Assembly (NCBI GenBank): GCA_963920575.1
Contig: OY986971.1
Span: 3,945,340 to 4,009,339, forward strand
Origin: Narthecium ossifragum
Lineage: Eukaryota > Streptophyta > Magnoliopsida > Dioscoreales > Nartheciaceae
Direction: 5' to 3'
Length of the DNA stretch: 64,000 bases
Of this stretch, positions 32,566 through 43,913 are shown piece after piece (the stretch's first letter is position 1; each line of letters starts with the position of its first letter). The position numbers and the translations under genes were made by a program. The notes under the pieces were generated by a model, which saw only the letters and a program-made list of their open reading frames with translations, was not told the DNA's origin and did not search any database.

Positions 32566-32697
32566 GAGGCGTGTGTGCACACGCGGGTGTGAAACAAACC
32601 GACAAGGCGCATTTAACCAAATTGCCCTTGTGGTCTACAACGAGCCGCGGGTCCGACTCAGACGGTCGACCCAGGAGTAGAGGGACATGTCCTCACA
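32566..32697 (+). repeat. Terminal piece of the same LTR in opposite orientation
   Basis: GTGTGTGCACACGCGGGTGT to ATGTCCTCACA matches the last 110-130 bp of the 8595-11022 LTR on plus. It lies immediately next to the hAT transposase sequence, which begins at 32698. Together with the preceding entry it shows either an inversion within one LTR or two insertions. Confidence 0.8.
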
Positions 32698-33711
32698 GTT
32701 TTATTGGAGTTGTGCATGTTAGTGATACAACAGCTCTTTCACTTAAGAAAGCACTTGAAGCACTATTTTCCAAATATGGATTAAGCATTAAAAGACTACG
32801 AGGTCAAGGCTATGATGGTGCTAGTAACATGCAAGGTGAATTCAATGGTCTAAAAGCTCTTATTTTGAAAGAAAATGAGTATGCATATTCAATTCATTGC
32901 TTCGCACATCAACTACAATTAGCTCTTATGGATACCGCTGCAAATCATTTTCAAATCGCTACTCTTTTTGTTTCAATTTCAAGAGTAGTTAATATTGTTG
33001 GAGCATCATGTAAAAGAAAAGATATTTTACGAGATAAAAAAAATCCAAAGTTCTTGAGGCAATTGCTTGTGGTGAACTTGTGACTGGACGAGGTCTTAAT
33101 CAAGAGACTAGTCTGAAAAGGCCAGGTGATACTCGTTGGGGTTCACATTATGGTACATTGCTAAGCTTGACTGCTTCGTATTCTTCTGTGATTAAAGTTC
33201 TTCAGATTGTGAAAGATAATGAAACAACTCTTGAATAACGAGTTGATGCATGTGTTTTATTGGATTTGTTATATTCTTTTCAGTTCATATTTGACTTGCA
33301 TTTGATGAAAAATATATTGGCAGTAACAAATGAACTCTCAAAAGCACTATAGAGAAAAGAACAAGATATTGTAAATGCTATGAATCTTGTCAGAATATTA
33401 AAGGAGAGATTACAGAATATGAGAAATGAAGGTTGGGATTCTCAAATCGATGAAGTATGTTCATTTTGTAAAGATTATGATATTGATGTTACTTGTATGA
33501 ATGATAAGTATGTACCTCGTGGTCGATCGCGCCGAAAGGGTGAAGTTATTACATATGATCACCATTATCGTATTGATTTATTCTACACAGTAATTGATAT
33601 GCAGGAGTTGAATAATCGATTTAAGGAAGTGAATACAGAATTGTTGATATGCATGTCTTCTCTAAATCCAAAAGATTCATTTTCATCTTTTGACAAATCC
33701 AAATTGGTCCG

Positions 33712-35588
33712 TGTTGACATCACTTTTGGCTAGACTAAAAGGTCGCAATACCCACTGTTTGTTTGAGCCAAAATAACATCAGATAGACTCAAGCAAGCTT
33801 AGAACATATTTGAAATGTCCGATAAATGCTTGTCCTAACTTGGATGGCATCCAGGGGCATTTGGGTAATTTCACCCGTCCAAGGGCGTATTGGGAATTTG
33901 GGCCAAAATACAGTCATGGACTTCCCATTACATTCTACAACAACCTTGCATTTGGGCCAAAATGCAGGGGTATTCTAGTAATTTTATTGAAACCTCTAGC
34001 CCCCAGGGGTATCTTGGTCAATTCACACCCTCAGGGTATAATTGTCTGAAAAAACTAACCATTCCACCCTCAAAATATTTTGGTCCGACATATATGACCA
34101 CTGAGGATGTTTTGGTAAAATCCCGGTAAATATTCAGAGTTCAGATAAATATTCTGTACGGGAGGAAAAATTCACAGGTGATTTATTAAATCTGGACAAA
34201 TATTTAAATAACAATGGACATGAGAAATATTCAAAATCATGAACATTACTTTCGAATCTCAGAAGAAGATCCGCCGAGACACTTAGCAGGCATCTCCAAT
34301 TGGGTTGCCTGGTCGATCATCCCATACCATATAAAAAATAAATAAATAATAAAATCAATGGCAAAACACAGCTGGGCTGCACGGTAGCTATCCTTATATA
34401 AAGGGGATCAGCATCAAGGCAATCAGCATCCCTTTGATTAGGGACCGTGCTCAGCATCTTAACGTGATTAGCACCCCTTGATTAAGGGATCCATGATCCC
34501 ATTCCATGTGAGGAGATACGCCTCTCGTGCCTATAAATAAAGGGGTATGGGTTTGAGAAAGGGGCTGGTCGGAGCTGGGTTGAACGGGCTGAAGGCTGGT
34601 CTTGGCTGAAGGCGTTGAAGCTTGGTCGGAGTTGGGTTGAAGCTGGGCTGAAGACTGGCGGAAGAAGCTGAAGAAGAAGCTGGTTGAAGAAAGTGAAGAA
34701 GGAACCGAAGAAGAAACTGAAGAAAAGGCTTGAAGATGAAGGGGTTCTGGTGACGCTCCACCTTTGTGCACCACCGGACGACGTAGATCCAGCCAGCACA
34801 GCCGGAACCCATTGAGACGCTCGCGTCTATGGGTCGACGCTGTAGGAGGCTCGTCGATCCTGCGGCTCAAGTTTCACTCTCTTGCTCGTCACCAGCGGCT
34901 TAGACCTCCAGCAAAGTTGCTCTAGTTTGATTCCTCGCCAGCAACGGAGATCGAGCCAAGTCTCTCTCTCTCCCGGCGGCTTTGAAGACAAGCTTCCCCT
35001 GTTTTTGTTCTCTGTTCCAGCCGGTGCTTCTCCATCTCCATGGTGATCTCGTGGCGCAAGAACGTCAACCCGTTCTGCAGAGGGACAGCCACCATCATCG
35101 TTCCGGCGACAGAGGTTCCAGCCGCTCGCCGCACGTCCTCCGTCCCAACCAGCGCTCCCCTGTTCTAGCCGGTTCTAGGCTTCTCTTCTCCAAGCCGGTT
35201 TCATCAAACCCAGTTGCCACTCCTCCCACGACAAGAGAGGTCGGATCTTGCTGGACGGCGTTCCCAAACACTTGGACGGCAAAGCTCCCAAGCCCAACGG
35301 ATTTGCAGCCCCCGACGGCAAAGATGGCATGCATGGCTTTGAAGGTGGCGGTTTGATATATTACGTCACTTGTTTTCTTATTTTCTTCTTTTGTTATAAA
35401 AATGTTTGTTGGATCTAGAATCGGAGGTGTTCCCTACGGGGATGTGAATGATGGATCTGTCGACTTGGCGATCGGCAGATCTAGGGGTGTGGTGCCTACA
35501 ATTTCCTGAAATGAAATTAAAATATGATTTGCTCGGAAATAAAATAGAGGTCTTGTCCCCAACGAGATCGACGTTTTATCCACGAACT
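33712..35588 (+). repeat. Solo LTR of the element-E family (LTR3), TSD GTCCG, inside the hAT gene
   Basis: Begins TGTTGACATCACTTTTGGCT, like the start of the E 3' LTR (TGTTGACACTGATTTTAGCT on minus), and ends CACGAACT where the family has CGAACA. Flanks 33707-33711 and 35589-35593 are both GTCCG. 1877 bp without coding region, so a solo LTR; it inserted in the transposase codons KLVR. Short ORFs at 34.5-35.4 kb on minus are LTR-internal. Confidence 0.88.
34532..34539 (+). promoter_or_regulatory. TATA box of LTR3
   Basis: TATAAATA in CGTGCCTATAAATAAAGGGG, at the same relative place as the box in the LTR at 50381 (minus). Confidence 0.55.
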
Positions 35589-36289
35589 GTCCGTCTTGTT
35601 AGATTTTATCCCGTTGAGTTTTCAGAGGTTGATCTTATGGCACTCGACAATCAACTCCAGACTTATATTATGGATATGCACTCTAGTAAGGAGTTTCTAG
35701 AATTGAATGGCATAACTGAGCTTGCAAAAAAAATGGTTGAGACAGGAAGAGATACAGTATATCCGTTGGTTTTCTTGCTCTTGAAGTTGTCGCTAATTTT
35801 ACCAATTGCAACTGCAACTGTTGGGCGAGCATTTAGCGCTATGCATGTTGTGAAAAATCGATTGCGGAATTGAATGAGTGATGAATGTTTCAACGATTGC
35901 TTGGTTACATATATTGAAAGGGATGTTTTTTATAGCATTGACAATGAGAAAATCATCCAGCAGTTTCAAAATATGAAAACTCGTCGAGGACAATTATAAA
36001 AGGTAATTTTTATGTAAAGAAATATTTATTCTATTGGTTTTACTTTTTTAAAACATTTATATTATCATTGTTTGATGACATATTTTTCTATGTGTAGATA
36101 GTAATATCTTGTCGACATTTGGATGCTTGAAGGAACTTTTTGAGGTCAGTTAAATACATTTTACTCGCATAATCTTGTAGTTAGTTCTATACTTTTGTAT
36201 AGTTTATGATTTTTTATAAATATTGTTACTAATAAAGATATTCGTATTTGATGGAGTCTTAAGAAATATCTACTTAAGGTACATTCTGC

Positions 36290-36322
36290 CCCCCCAGATA
36301 TAATTTTCTGGCTTCGCCCCTG
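36290..36322 (+). repeat. Right terminal inverted repeat of the broken hAT element
   Basis: On minus it reads CAGGGGCGAAGCCAGAAAAT, a typical plant hAT end, about 290 bp after the transposase stop. The next eight bases are CTCGTATC; no matching left end was found, since the left part has been replaced by other DNA. Confidence 0.65.
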
Positions 36323-36967
36323 CTCGTATCGGTCACCTGGTACGGGTAACCACTCACCCCTACTACCCCCTAACCACCCACCCTCACTGCCATCTCTCTC
36401 CTCCCCTCCCTATAACTCAGCTGCCATGTGTCCTCCTCCCTCCTCTACTCTCTATGACTCAGCTACCATGTATGAGAAAATAAATGAGCCAGATTGTGAC
36501 TCATAAAAGTTGATCATGTATAATAGATATATATACAAACTAGTGGTTCGACACTTACCAACCACATTTAAATATATTTTAGATATTATTTGTAATATAT
36601 ATTATTTAATTGTATTGAAATACATTTAAAATTATTATTGTTGTTGTTTTCTCCGCTTAGCTCATTTCTTTAAAGTCAACTAAAACTTAAATATGATATT
36701 TAGTTCCTTTATATGCTAGTACAATTTATATACAATACGTTGAGATGTTGACATCCAACCATTTTTTAAAAAACCATGTAATTTCCAATTAGCCGTGGAC
36801 ATTCATATCCAAGAATCATTTACTTTCCTATGTTTTTAAAGAAACAACATTCGGCATTAATCAATGTGTGGATTACTCGTTCTTCGTAGTTTATTTCTAG
36901 AATAGGTAGAAAGATATTGCATGACATAAAATTGTTTTTTTGCCATGAAGAATTAACAATCCCATTG

Positions 36968-37087
36968 GGACAATGCAGCTATATGGCATCATCTAATTAC
37001 AAATACACATGAAGGATTGGGACAATGCAGAAGGATTGGGACAATGCAGCTATATGGCATCATCTAATTACAAATACACATGAACTC
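36968..37087 (+). repeat. Short tandem duplication
   Basis: GGGACAATGCAGCTATATGG and the following 27 bases occur twice, about 73 bp apart, with GGACAATGCAGAAGGATTGG between them. Confidence 0.75.
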
Positions 37088-39194
37088 GCAAATATGGATT
37101 TCCCTACAGAAATATGAAAATTGGTGAAATATTTAAGTCCTTCCCATTTCACGTCAATTGTATTATGATAAGAATGCAATTCAATCATTTCCAAATGCTG
37201 TGAGTATCGTATGTTTCATGAATGTTCTTCGAATAAGAGATTGAAGTCTGAATAACCATGCCTAATAGTTTGAAACCAATAATATGAACAATGAAGAGGC
37301 ATGCGCACTCAGCCCATCATCTCATAGCATGGTGGTCCATGGTCCATGGTCCATGTTATATATACAGGCCAAATTAAGAATTAACACCTTAGAGGAAAGT
37401 ATATTAATTTGTACAAATGAATTTTGACAAAAATGAGCTGCAAACATATATAGTTGTTGCTGCAATCATCAGCATTAACAGCGTGACGGGGGCTACAAAT
37501 ATCATTATCATAGAGCTAGGGGGCATTTTCATATTAACCTAACAAGAAAATCATTGTCTACAAAATATGACAAAGAAATGACAGTTAGGAAATAGATAAG
37601 CAGGACAAAAAGATACTGAAAAAACAAAGGGGAAGAAAAAAAATTATAAAATGAGAAGGAAAATTTAAGTGAGATCAACAACTAAAATTGCAAGTATAAA
37701 AAAGTCGAGCAAACAAAAACACAGCTATAACCGAAGTTACAATCCAGTCACATGGGGCCAAACAATACAAAACTACACCAAGAAGGAGCCAAAACGAGCA
37801 CCATCCAGAACAACACCCCAAGAGGGCTCAAAGTCCCTTCCAGCAGACCTAGCCAGCCCTTCTATTAAGTTCCCTAGCTAGGTATGTATATACGGCATAT
37901 CCAACGTAGGAAACTGGGGGGTTTTTATTACTTCATACCACAAATGAACACGTGTCATATAACGAGCGACACATCCTCTAGCTTCGTACGATGAATGTTG
38001 CCACCACCACGTTGGAATGAGTGGTACATGGTAATGAGGGTGTAAGAAAATTTATACGAAGTGATTGCAAACATGGGCAATAGCTATTTCTCGACGCTAG
38101 TGGTTTGAAACTGGAGGAATGAAATTTGAAATTTTATAATTTTTAATTTTCAATTTTTACGATTTGAAGTTTAACATTTTGAAATTATTACTATTTGAAA
38201 ATTTGAAATTTTAACACTTTGAAATTTGAAATTTTATAATTTGAAAATTTGAAATTAAATAAAATTGGAAAAAACAAATACAAGGGTATAAAAGTAAAAT
38301 ACAGGGGACAAGGGGGTTGTGAGAGTGGCGCGGTGTCAGGGGTGAGAGAAGCTATTTGCGTATAGAAATGGGGAGCTGCTTCTCACCCCCATATATATAT
38401 AATAAAAATACTAACCGTTAAAAAATACATTGTGTTTTGTGAAAAACCTCATACGTCAATATTGATTTAGCCATATTCAGGGAATAGTGCATGTAATAAT
38501 ACACACAAAAAGATACACAAAATATATAAAAATACAAATTCTAATCAATATTGCCTCCAAATTCTACTCCCAGCGCGTTTGGTGTTGTACATGACAAATG
38601 AACACGTGTGATATAACGAGCCACCCATCCTAGAAGAATTCATGTGGTGGTCATCCACATATCACAACAATTTGAAATTTTTATGATTTGAAATTTGAAA
38701 TCTTTATAATTTAAAATTTAAAAATTTAAAAATTTATACGATTTGATATTTGAAATTTGAAATTTTTAAGATTCGGAATTTGAAATTTTTTACGATTTCA
38801 TGTCTTAATAAATTAAAATATGAAGAGGTACTTTGGGAAGGGTATTTTGGACTTTTTATCTCCTAAATGGACTAAATATCAGAAACTTCTTGTAGCCGGT
38901 CTAATTATTATATTGGGTCCAAACAAAGGACGTTCGGTCACTTCCCCCAAAAAATAATAAACAAAACTGATTAAAAAAACAAAACTAAAAAAAAACTAAA
39001 TAAAAATTAAACAAAACTAAAAGAAAAAACAGAAAAAAAAAGAAACTTACAAAGAATGGGGAGGGAAATTAAATAAAACTGAAACAAAAGAAGAAGAAGA
39101 AAAAAAAACTGATTAGAGAGAGAGATGGAGAGAGAAAAATGATAAAGAGTATAAATGTAAAGCGTAAGAGGAAAGTGTGGGCGTTGGAAGGGGC

Positions 39195-39222
39195 GGGGGG
39201 GGGGGGGGGGGGGGGGGGGGGG
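39195..39222 (+). repeat. Homopolymer of 28 G
   Basis: Unbroken G run after GGGC; length may be an assembly or sequencing artefact. Confidence 0.85.
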
Positions 39223-39405
39223 TGGTCAGCAATTTGCAACTTATATACTACAGTGGTGTGAAACCCGTGCCCAGGTACGATTTTTCCATTTATATGCAGG
39301 GGTGATCGAATGCCGTATAAAACATTATAAAATATGATTATTATTCACCCTTGAATTGAAAGCATTTTTATCTTAGACCAGAACTCATCGTCCCTCTGCC
39401 CCGTT

Positions 39406-40063
39406 TGATACGGGGATAATTAATTCTAGAAGAGACAATGAGAGTCTCTCTCTAGACTTGTCTACACTCTCACACCTCTTACAATGGCCATAAAGATTAC
39501 ATAGGTTTGTTACAAAGGATGAACGTCCCTCAAGGATCTCAAGAAGTATCTCTCTCTCAACTTCTTGAACTCTCACCAAACCCTAACTCTCATGACCCTC
39601 TCCAGAACATACAAAGAAAAACCCTAGAAGGACACAAAGAAGACTTAGAAAACCCTTATTTATAGGCCCCAAACAGTTTATGATCGGATTAGATCTAAAC
39701 CGTCCAATTTTCTCGTCTTTAGTGTCTTGGATCGATCCAATGTGGAAACATTGAAAACACGCCTATGGAAACAGGGTATGGATCGATCCACTACGGGTTT
39801 GGATCGATCCACCTTCAGGTTGGATCGGTCCACTGTGATCTTGGATCGATCCAAGATACAAACAGAGCCCAAAATCGCCAGAATTCTATCTTGATGAATT
39901 CTCCACGTTGCACCATGATTGTCTCCGCTTTCTCGCGTCGTCGCCAACTCTCATGTGGAGGAAAAAAAACCCAACATCAACGGCGCCTTTTCGAGGTAGC
40001 TTTTGAAAACTTCACGTTATATTTATCTAGGTTTATTTCCAGCTTAGATAAACCCCGGTATCA
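39406..40063 (-). repeat. Putative solo LTR related to the Athila-type LTRs
   Basis: On plus it begins TGATACGGGG and ends CCCCGGTATCA, inverted ends as in LTRs. TATAAATA lies on minus at 39657-39664 followed by the same context as LTR A (TATTTATAGGCCCCAA, GGATTAGATCT). Four TGGATCGATCCA-like palindromes lie at 39727-39852. At 658 bp it is much shorter than LTR A. No matching 5-bp flanks were found (CCGTT and TCAAA), so the ends remain uncertain. Confidence 0.6.
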
Positions 40064-40257
40064 TCAAAGCACAATCAGGAGCTTCCGCATCTCTAGCCAC
40101 GATTAAGTTTCGTATCCCAAAAAAAGGTCGGTGATGAAAAATTCACGGTATGAAAGAGCACCGGATTACCAAAACAAAACAAAATAATTCCAAAGTGGAA
40201 AAGATTAAAATAAAAAATAAAAATCTGACAGCCTCGTCTTGCAGTTTAAACAGCCCA

Positions 40258-41531
40258 CACTAATCACAAGTAAATAGGCTCGGCCCACCAAAACATGCCA
40301 CAACCACCCCAAGCAGCATAGAAAACGACGGGCAACTAGCTAGCCCAATATCTCAATATCAAACTTTTTTCTTGTCCTTTATTTTTTTTGGTTAATTGGC
40401 AATTGTAAGCTAGCTAGCTAGTCATGATCCGCCGTGCATCTCTCATTTCTCATGTAAATGGATCTCAATTTTGCTTTTTATATATGTAGGCTGCATCACT
40501 TGCTGGTGCCCGTGCATCACCTTCGGTCAGATCGCGGAGATCGTAGGATCTCCTTGTGAGTTATTAGCTGCGCCCTGGCCTCATATATATGCTGTATCAC
40601 GGCATCCCCTCAGTTTCCTAACTGATGCGTCTGAGATTGATTGATATGTGGATGCAGCATGCGGGTCGAGCGGCGCGCTGTACACGCTGATAATGTTGCT
40701 GACGGGGTGCCAGTGCTTCTACTCGTGCTTCTACCGTTCCAAGATGAGGAGCCAGTACTCCCTGCTGGAGAAGCCCTGCGGCGACTGCCTCCTCCACTGC
40801 TGCTGCGAGTCCTGCGCGCTCTGCCAGGAGTACAGAGAGCTCAAGGGCCGCGGCTACGACATGAACATAGGTAAGTAGGTGCCCAACTCTCTTTTCTCGC
40901 TATCTTCTTTCTCTCCCTAGATCTCTTTTGCTGACGGGTTTGGAGTTGCTTAGGGTGGCATGCGAACTTGGAGAGGCAGGCAGGAGGGGTGATCATGCAG
41001 CCGGGGGTGCCCGGTGGGATGTCGAGCTGAGGGTGCAAGGCACGGCGCTTGTCTTGGGTCAATGGTGAGTGACGTGCATGGGTGCGAGTATCCTACGCCG
41101 GGGGGAGAAAGGGGGCTTGTGTTGTTGTTTAGTTATGCTTAGCGTGTGGCGGGCAATTAATCCTTAATTTTGAGCTGAATGTTGGTGCTGTTAAATAAGG
41201 TCTCAGATTGGGACTCTTTTGTAAATTTTCAGCCAAATTTTAATTGCTCGCATTAAGACTTCGTTTCTAAAATCTTATATGCGTGTTGGAATGATTCGGA
41301 GTGGGAATGGATGTTGATCGACCTTTTTAAGAGATAATGTCTCATGAAGTCTAAACAAAAAATTATAATACACGTCCACTATCATACTTAAGCATCAAGT
41401 TCAAAATATCACATTTTCCCTTAGATATTTTGAAATACCATAAATCTTCTTGAAGTATAATACATGAGTAGTATGTATATATGTAATGCATGCACATGAA
41501 TACATGGGTGGATCTAGTCCTCCACCTTTTT
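40258..41531 (+). repeat. Segmental duplication, block 2 (PLAC8 copy without exon 1)
   Basis: Matches 28785-30466. About 400 bp of block 1 (about 28906 to 29307, including TATA box and exon 1) is absent; the join is near 40397 in GGTTAATTGGCAATTGTAAG. Confidence 0.85.
40490..41030 (+). pseudogene. PLAC8 duplicate lacking promoter and exon 1
   Basis: Exons 2-4 remain at 40490-40555, 40658-40870 and 40954-41030 with all splice sites intact. Exon 2 has lost six bases in frame (the Asp-Arg of IVDRGSS, now IVGSP). Exon 3 changes one Arg to Gly (ELKGRGYD), and exon 4 ends VPGGMSS. There is no exon 1 or start codon with a promoter, so it cannot make the normal protein. The retained open frame shows that the loss is recent, or that a transcript from elsewhere could use these exons. 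The orientation is the same as the intact gene. Confidence 0.88.
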
Positions 41532-42930
41532 GAAATACCGTAAATAAAAGATCTGTATATATCTATAATATAGATGGTAAGATCTAGAGAGAAATTTTGC
41601 GGCCTGGAGAGTCTTCTGAACAAGGCCACGCACTCTCATGCTGGAGCTCTTATCAATATTCACATATGGCTTCTTCTTCTTCTTTGATCTCCTCATCAAT
41701 CTTCACAGAAGGGAGGACGGGGCGTGGAGTGGGAGGTCACGGAAGAAGGGAGGATGGGGCGTGGCGGCGGGAGGTCGGGGCGTTGCGCCGGGGCTGGGTT
41801 GTCGGGGAAGAAAGGAGGATGGGGCGTAGCGGCGGGAGGTCGGGGAAGAAGCTCGGGGGACTCAAGTACTCAGCTGATACCTAATAACATGCTAAATAGA
41901 TCGTGACCGTCAGAATTCAAGTTTGATGTAAAAAGTTATCAAACTGGTTATACCCTGAAAAATACCCTATATATATAGGGTAATTTTCTACATCAAACCA
42001 GTTTGATAACTCTCTACATCAAACTCCAATCGTGACCGTCAGGATCAAATTCAGGGTCATAAGGCATTAGCTGCGATCTGCTTCCTCCCCCGAGCTTCTT
42101 CGCCATCGCCTCGACAACGGCGCTCCAGCGGTCCTAGCATCCCTCCTCCTCTCCTCCGGAGCGCCGGCGGCCCCGGCATCCCTCCTCCTCTCCTCCGGAG
42201 CGCCGGTCCCGCTACCCCAGTCGCTGCTTCTCCGCCGACCAACGTCGCCCTAGGCATCCCTCCTCATCTCCTCCGGAGCACCGGTCCCGCGACCAGCTTC
42301 TCCGCCGAACAACGTCGCCCTTGGCATCCCACCTCATCTCCTCCGGAACGCCGGTCCCGAGACCAGCTTCTCCGCCGAACCCACCGGCCACTCGTAACCC
42401 AACTCTCCCCGTCCTCCCGTGCCCTAGAGATCGCCTCGCCGTATCATCCCGTGCCCTAGAGATCGCCGCCGGCTCGCCACCGTCGCCTCGCCCCGTCCTC
42501 CTGTGCCCTAGAAATCGCCCCCAGGCCCCAGCTCGCCACCGCCACCTCGGCCCGTCGTCGCCCCGTCCACCCTCGACCTCTTCCCAAACTCGGAGCTTCT
42601 TCCCTGTTCTCCCTCGCCCCGTCAGCCCTCGAGCTCGATCTTCTTCCCAAACTCGGAGCTTCTTCCCATCGCCCCGTCCACCCTCGAGCTTCCACGACCG
42701 CCGGCGATCCAGATGGCCTCCAGGACAAACTTTCAATACAAAGTAACAACCTTTTTCATATTTCCTCTCTTTCAGCCCGTAGGTGACAGTTGAGCCACAA
42801 CTTCTTAACCCAAAGATCCATGTCGTCGAAGAAGACTTCATAAGGAAATTTCGTTTATGGTATTGACTGATTGTTCATCTTGGTATTTCTGTTTATGAGG
42901 AAATTCTTGGTCTTTGATTTGCTTTTTTTA
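41031..42930. other. GC-rich tandem-repeat module downstream of the PLAC8 copy
   Basis: 41700-41860 has repeats near GGATGGGGCGTGGCGGCGGG. 41940-42010 is an imperfect palindrome (AAGTTATCAAACTGGTTATA against TCAAACCAGTTTGATAACTC). 42090-42370 has tandem CTCCTCCGGAGCGCCGG units and 42400-42700 repeats of CCCGTGCCCTAGAGATCG. The same two features lie after the intact PLAC8 gene (30.49-30.88 kb). Long ORFs here are Arg/Pro-rich by composition; one ends at a possible donor (ATACAAAGTAACAACC near 42741). Confidence 0.5.
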
Positions 42931-43039
42931 GCTGAACCCATTACTTCGGTGGAGGGCATGGATGATGCACAACTCCGACCAGAGCGCGCTACTCTCCCCG
43001 TGGATGATCCAGAGATCCGAAACTTATCTCTCTACAAGA
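42931..43039 (+). pseudogene. Possible exon upstream of the FAR1 fragment
   Basis: Open frame AEPITSVEGMDDAQLRPERA followed by LPVDDPEIRNLSLYK, ending at the donor AG/GTGAG near 43040. FAR1-related genes often begin with acidic leaders like this. Not recognised in itself; called by its splice site and place. Confidence 0.35.
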
Positions 43040-43559
43040 GGTGAGATTGAACAGAAAAAATGGTCATATCGAAAATTGATTTTGCATTATAGAAAATTTC
43101 TTAAAAGTTTGTCTGATTATGCATTCTAGAAATTTTCTTATCGAAAAAATGTCTGATTATGCCATAAAGGTTTGTCTGATTATGCATTCTAGAAATTTTC
43201 TTATAACTCTATGCATTTTTTTAGCATATCAAAATGGTCATACCAAAATAGATTTTTTTTCTATGCCATTGATTTGGAAATATGCATTCAGAAAAACAAG
43301 TGTGTATATTAATTCAGATTTGCTTCGTCAAGTGTGTATAAAGGTTTGACTGATTATTTAAAAAAAACAATTAATTCAGAATTGCTTCCTCAAGATTTTG
43401 CAAAATTATTCCAACCAACACATTGCATGGATATTAATTCATTCTCTATGCAATTTTTAATACATGGATGTATATCAAGTTGAATAGAACTATGTAACTA
43501 ACTTGCATTATTACTTCTTTCCAATACATGAATGCATTGTTAATTCTTTTTGTTGTAGT

Positions 43560-43897
43560 TCCCAAGTTGACAGTGAAACAACAGATCATGTGTCAAGGGA
43601 GCTTGAGATAGCAGCCAGAGTGCTACTATTTATAAGGGTGTGCCAAAGGTGGATTTTAAATTAATACCAACCATTGGTATGACTTTTAAGACATTGGATG
43701 AGTGTGAAAGCTTCTATAGAAAATATGCATGTGCTGCCAGATTTGATTTTGCTAGACAGACAATAAAATATCAAAATGTGAATGACACTGATGAAAGAGT
43801 GGTGAGCCAAAGCATATTGGTTTGCTATAAGTATGGCAAGTGGGAAGATAAATCAACGGTTCTTCAGGCAGTAGATGGCTCGTATTTGCATAACTAG
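43560..43897 (+). pseudogene. FAR1/FHY3-type DNA-binding domain fragment
   Basis: After an acceptor (GTTGTAG) the region reads, with one frameshift near 43620, KGVPKVDFKLIPTIGMTFKT then LDECESFYRKYACAARFDFA and ERVVSQSILVCYK. This is the N-terminal FAR1 domain (GMTF, FY..YA and a Cys), of Mutator-transposase descent. The rest of the domain and the MULE core are missing, and the frame ends with TAG at 43895-43897. FAR1 proteins bind DNA in the nucleus as transcription factors or as transposases. Here only a fragment is present, most likely from a Mutator-type element. Confidence 0.75.
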
Positions 43898-43913
43898 TGA
43901 ATGTCAATTCCAG

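Larger units (their letters stand above)
32698..35999 (+). pseudogene. hAT transposase, C-terminal two-thirds, split by a solo LTR
   Basis: From 32698 the frame reads FIGVVHVSDTTALSLKKALE, then GQGYDGASNMQGEFNGLK and IHCFAHQLQLAL, typical of plant DUF4371/TTF-type hAT transposases (RNase H-like core). A frameshift lies near 33045 in an A run; the other frame continues with TRWGSHYGTLLSLTASYSSV. Stops follow near 33237 (TAA) and 33350 (TAG). NLVRILKERLQNMRNEGWD continues until the LTR inserted at 33712. After it RFYPVEFSEVDL and the dimerisation motif VGRAFSAMHVVKNRLRN appear, then TGA at 35871, and a natural end RRGQL with TAA at 35997. The N-terminal zinc finger is missing, replaced by the LTR piece ending at 32697. 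Clearly dead. Confidence 0.85.
36323..39405. other. AT-rich intergenic DNA, no gene
   Basis: 36968-37087 contains a duplicated segment (see repeat entry). 38110-38280 and 38660-38800 are low-complexity with GAAATTTGAAATTTT repeats. 39195-39222 is a run of 28 G. A 70-codon ORF at 37669-37881 has no recognisable domain. Nothing else seen. Confidence 0.5.

Noticed and set aside
34451..35356. ORFs up to 139 codons on both strands
   Set aside because: They are inside the solo LTR with exact TSD GTCCG and match no family.
37669..37881. 70-codon ORF with a slight resemblance to LINE-type RNase H tails
   Set aside because: Too short and without catalytic residues; no LINE reverse transcriptase nearby.
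40490..41030. Second functional PLAC8 gene
   Set aside because: Promoter, start codon and exon 1 are missing; only exons 2-4 remain.
42212..42841. 209-codon minus-strand and 141-codon plus-strand ORFs
   Set aside because: They read through tandem GC-rich repeats in several frames; the residues (Arg, Pro, Gly) follow from composition.
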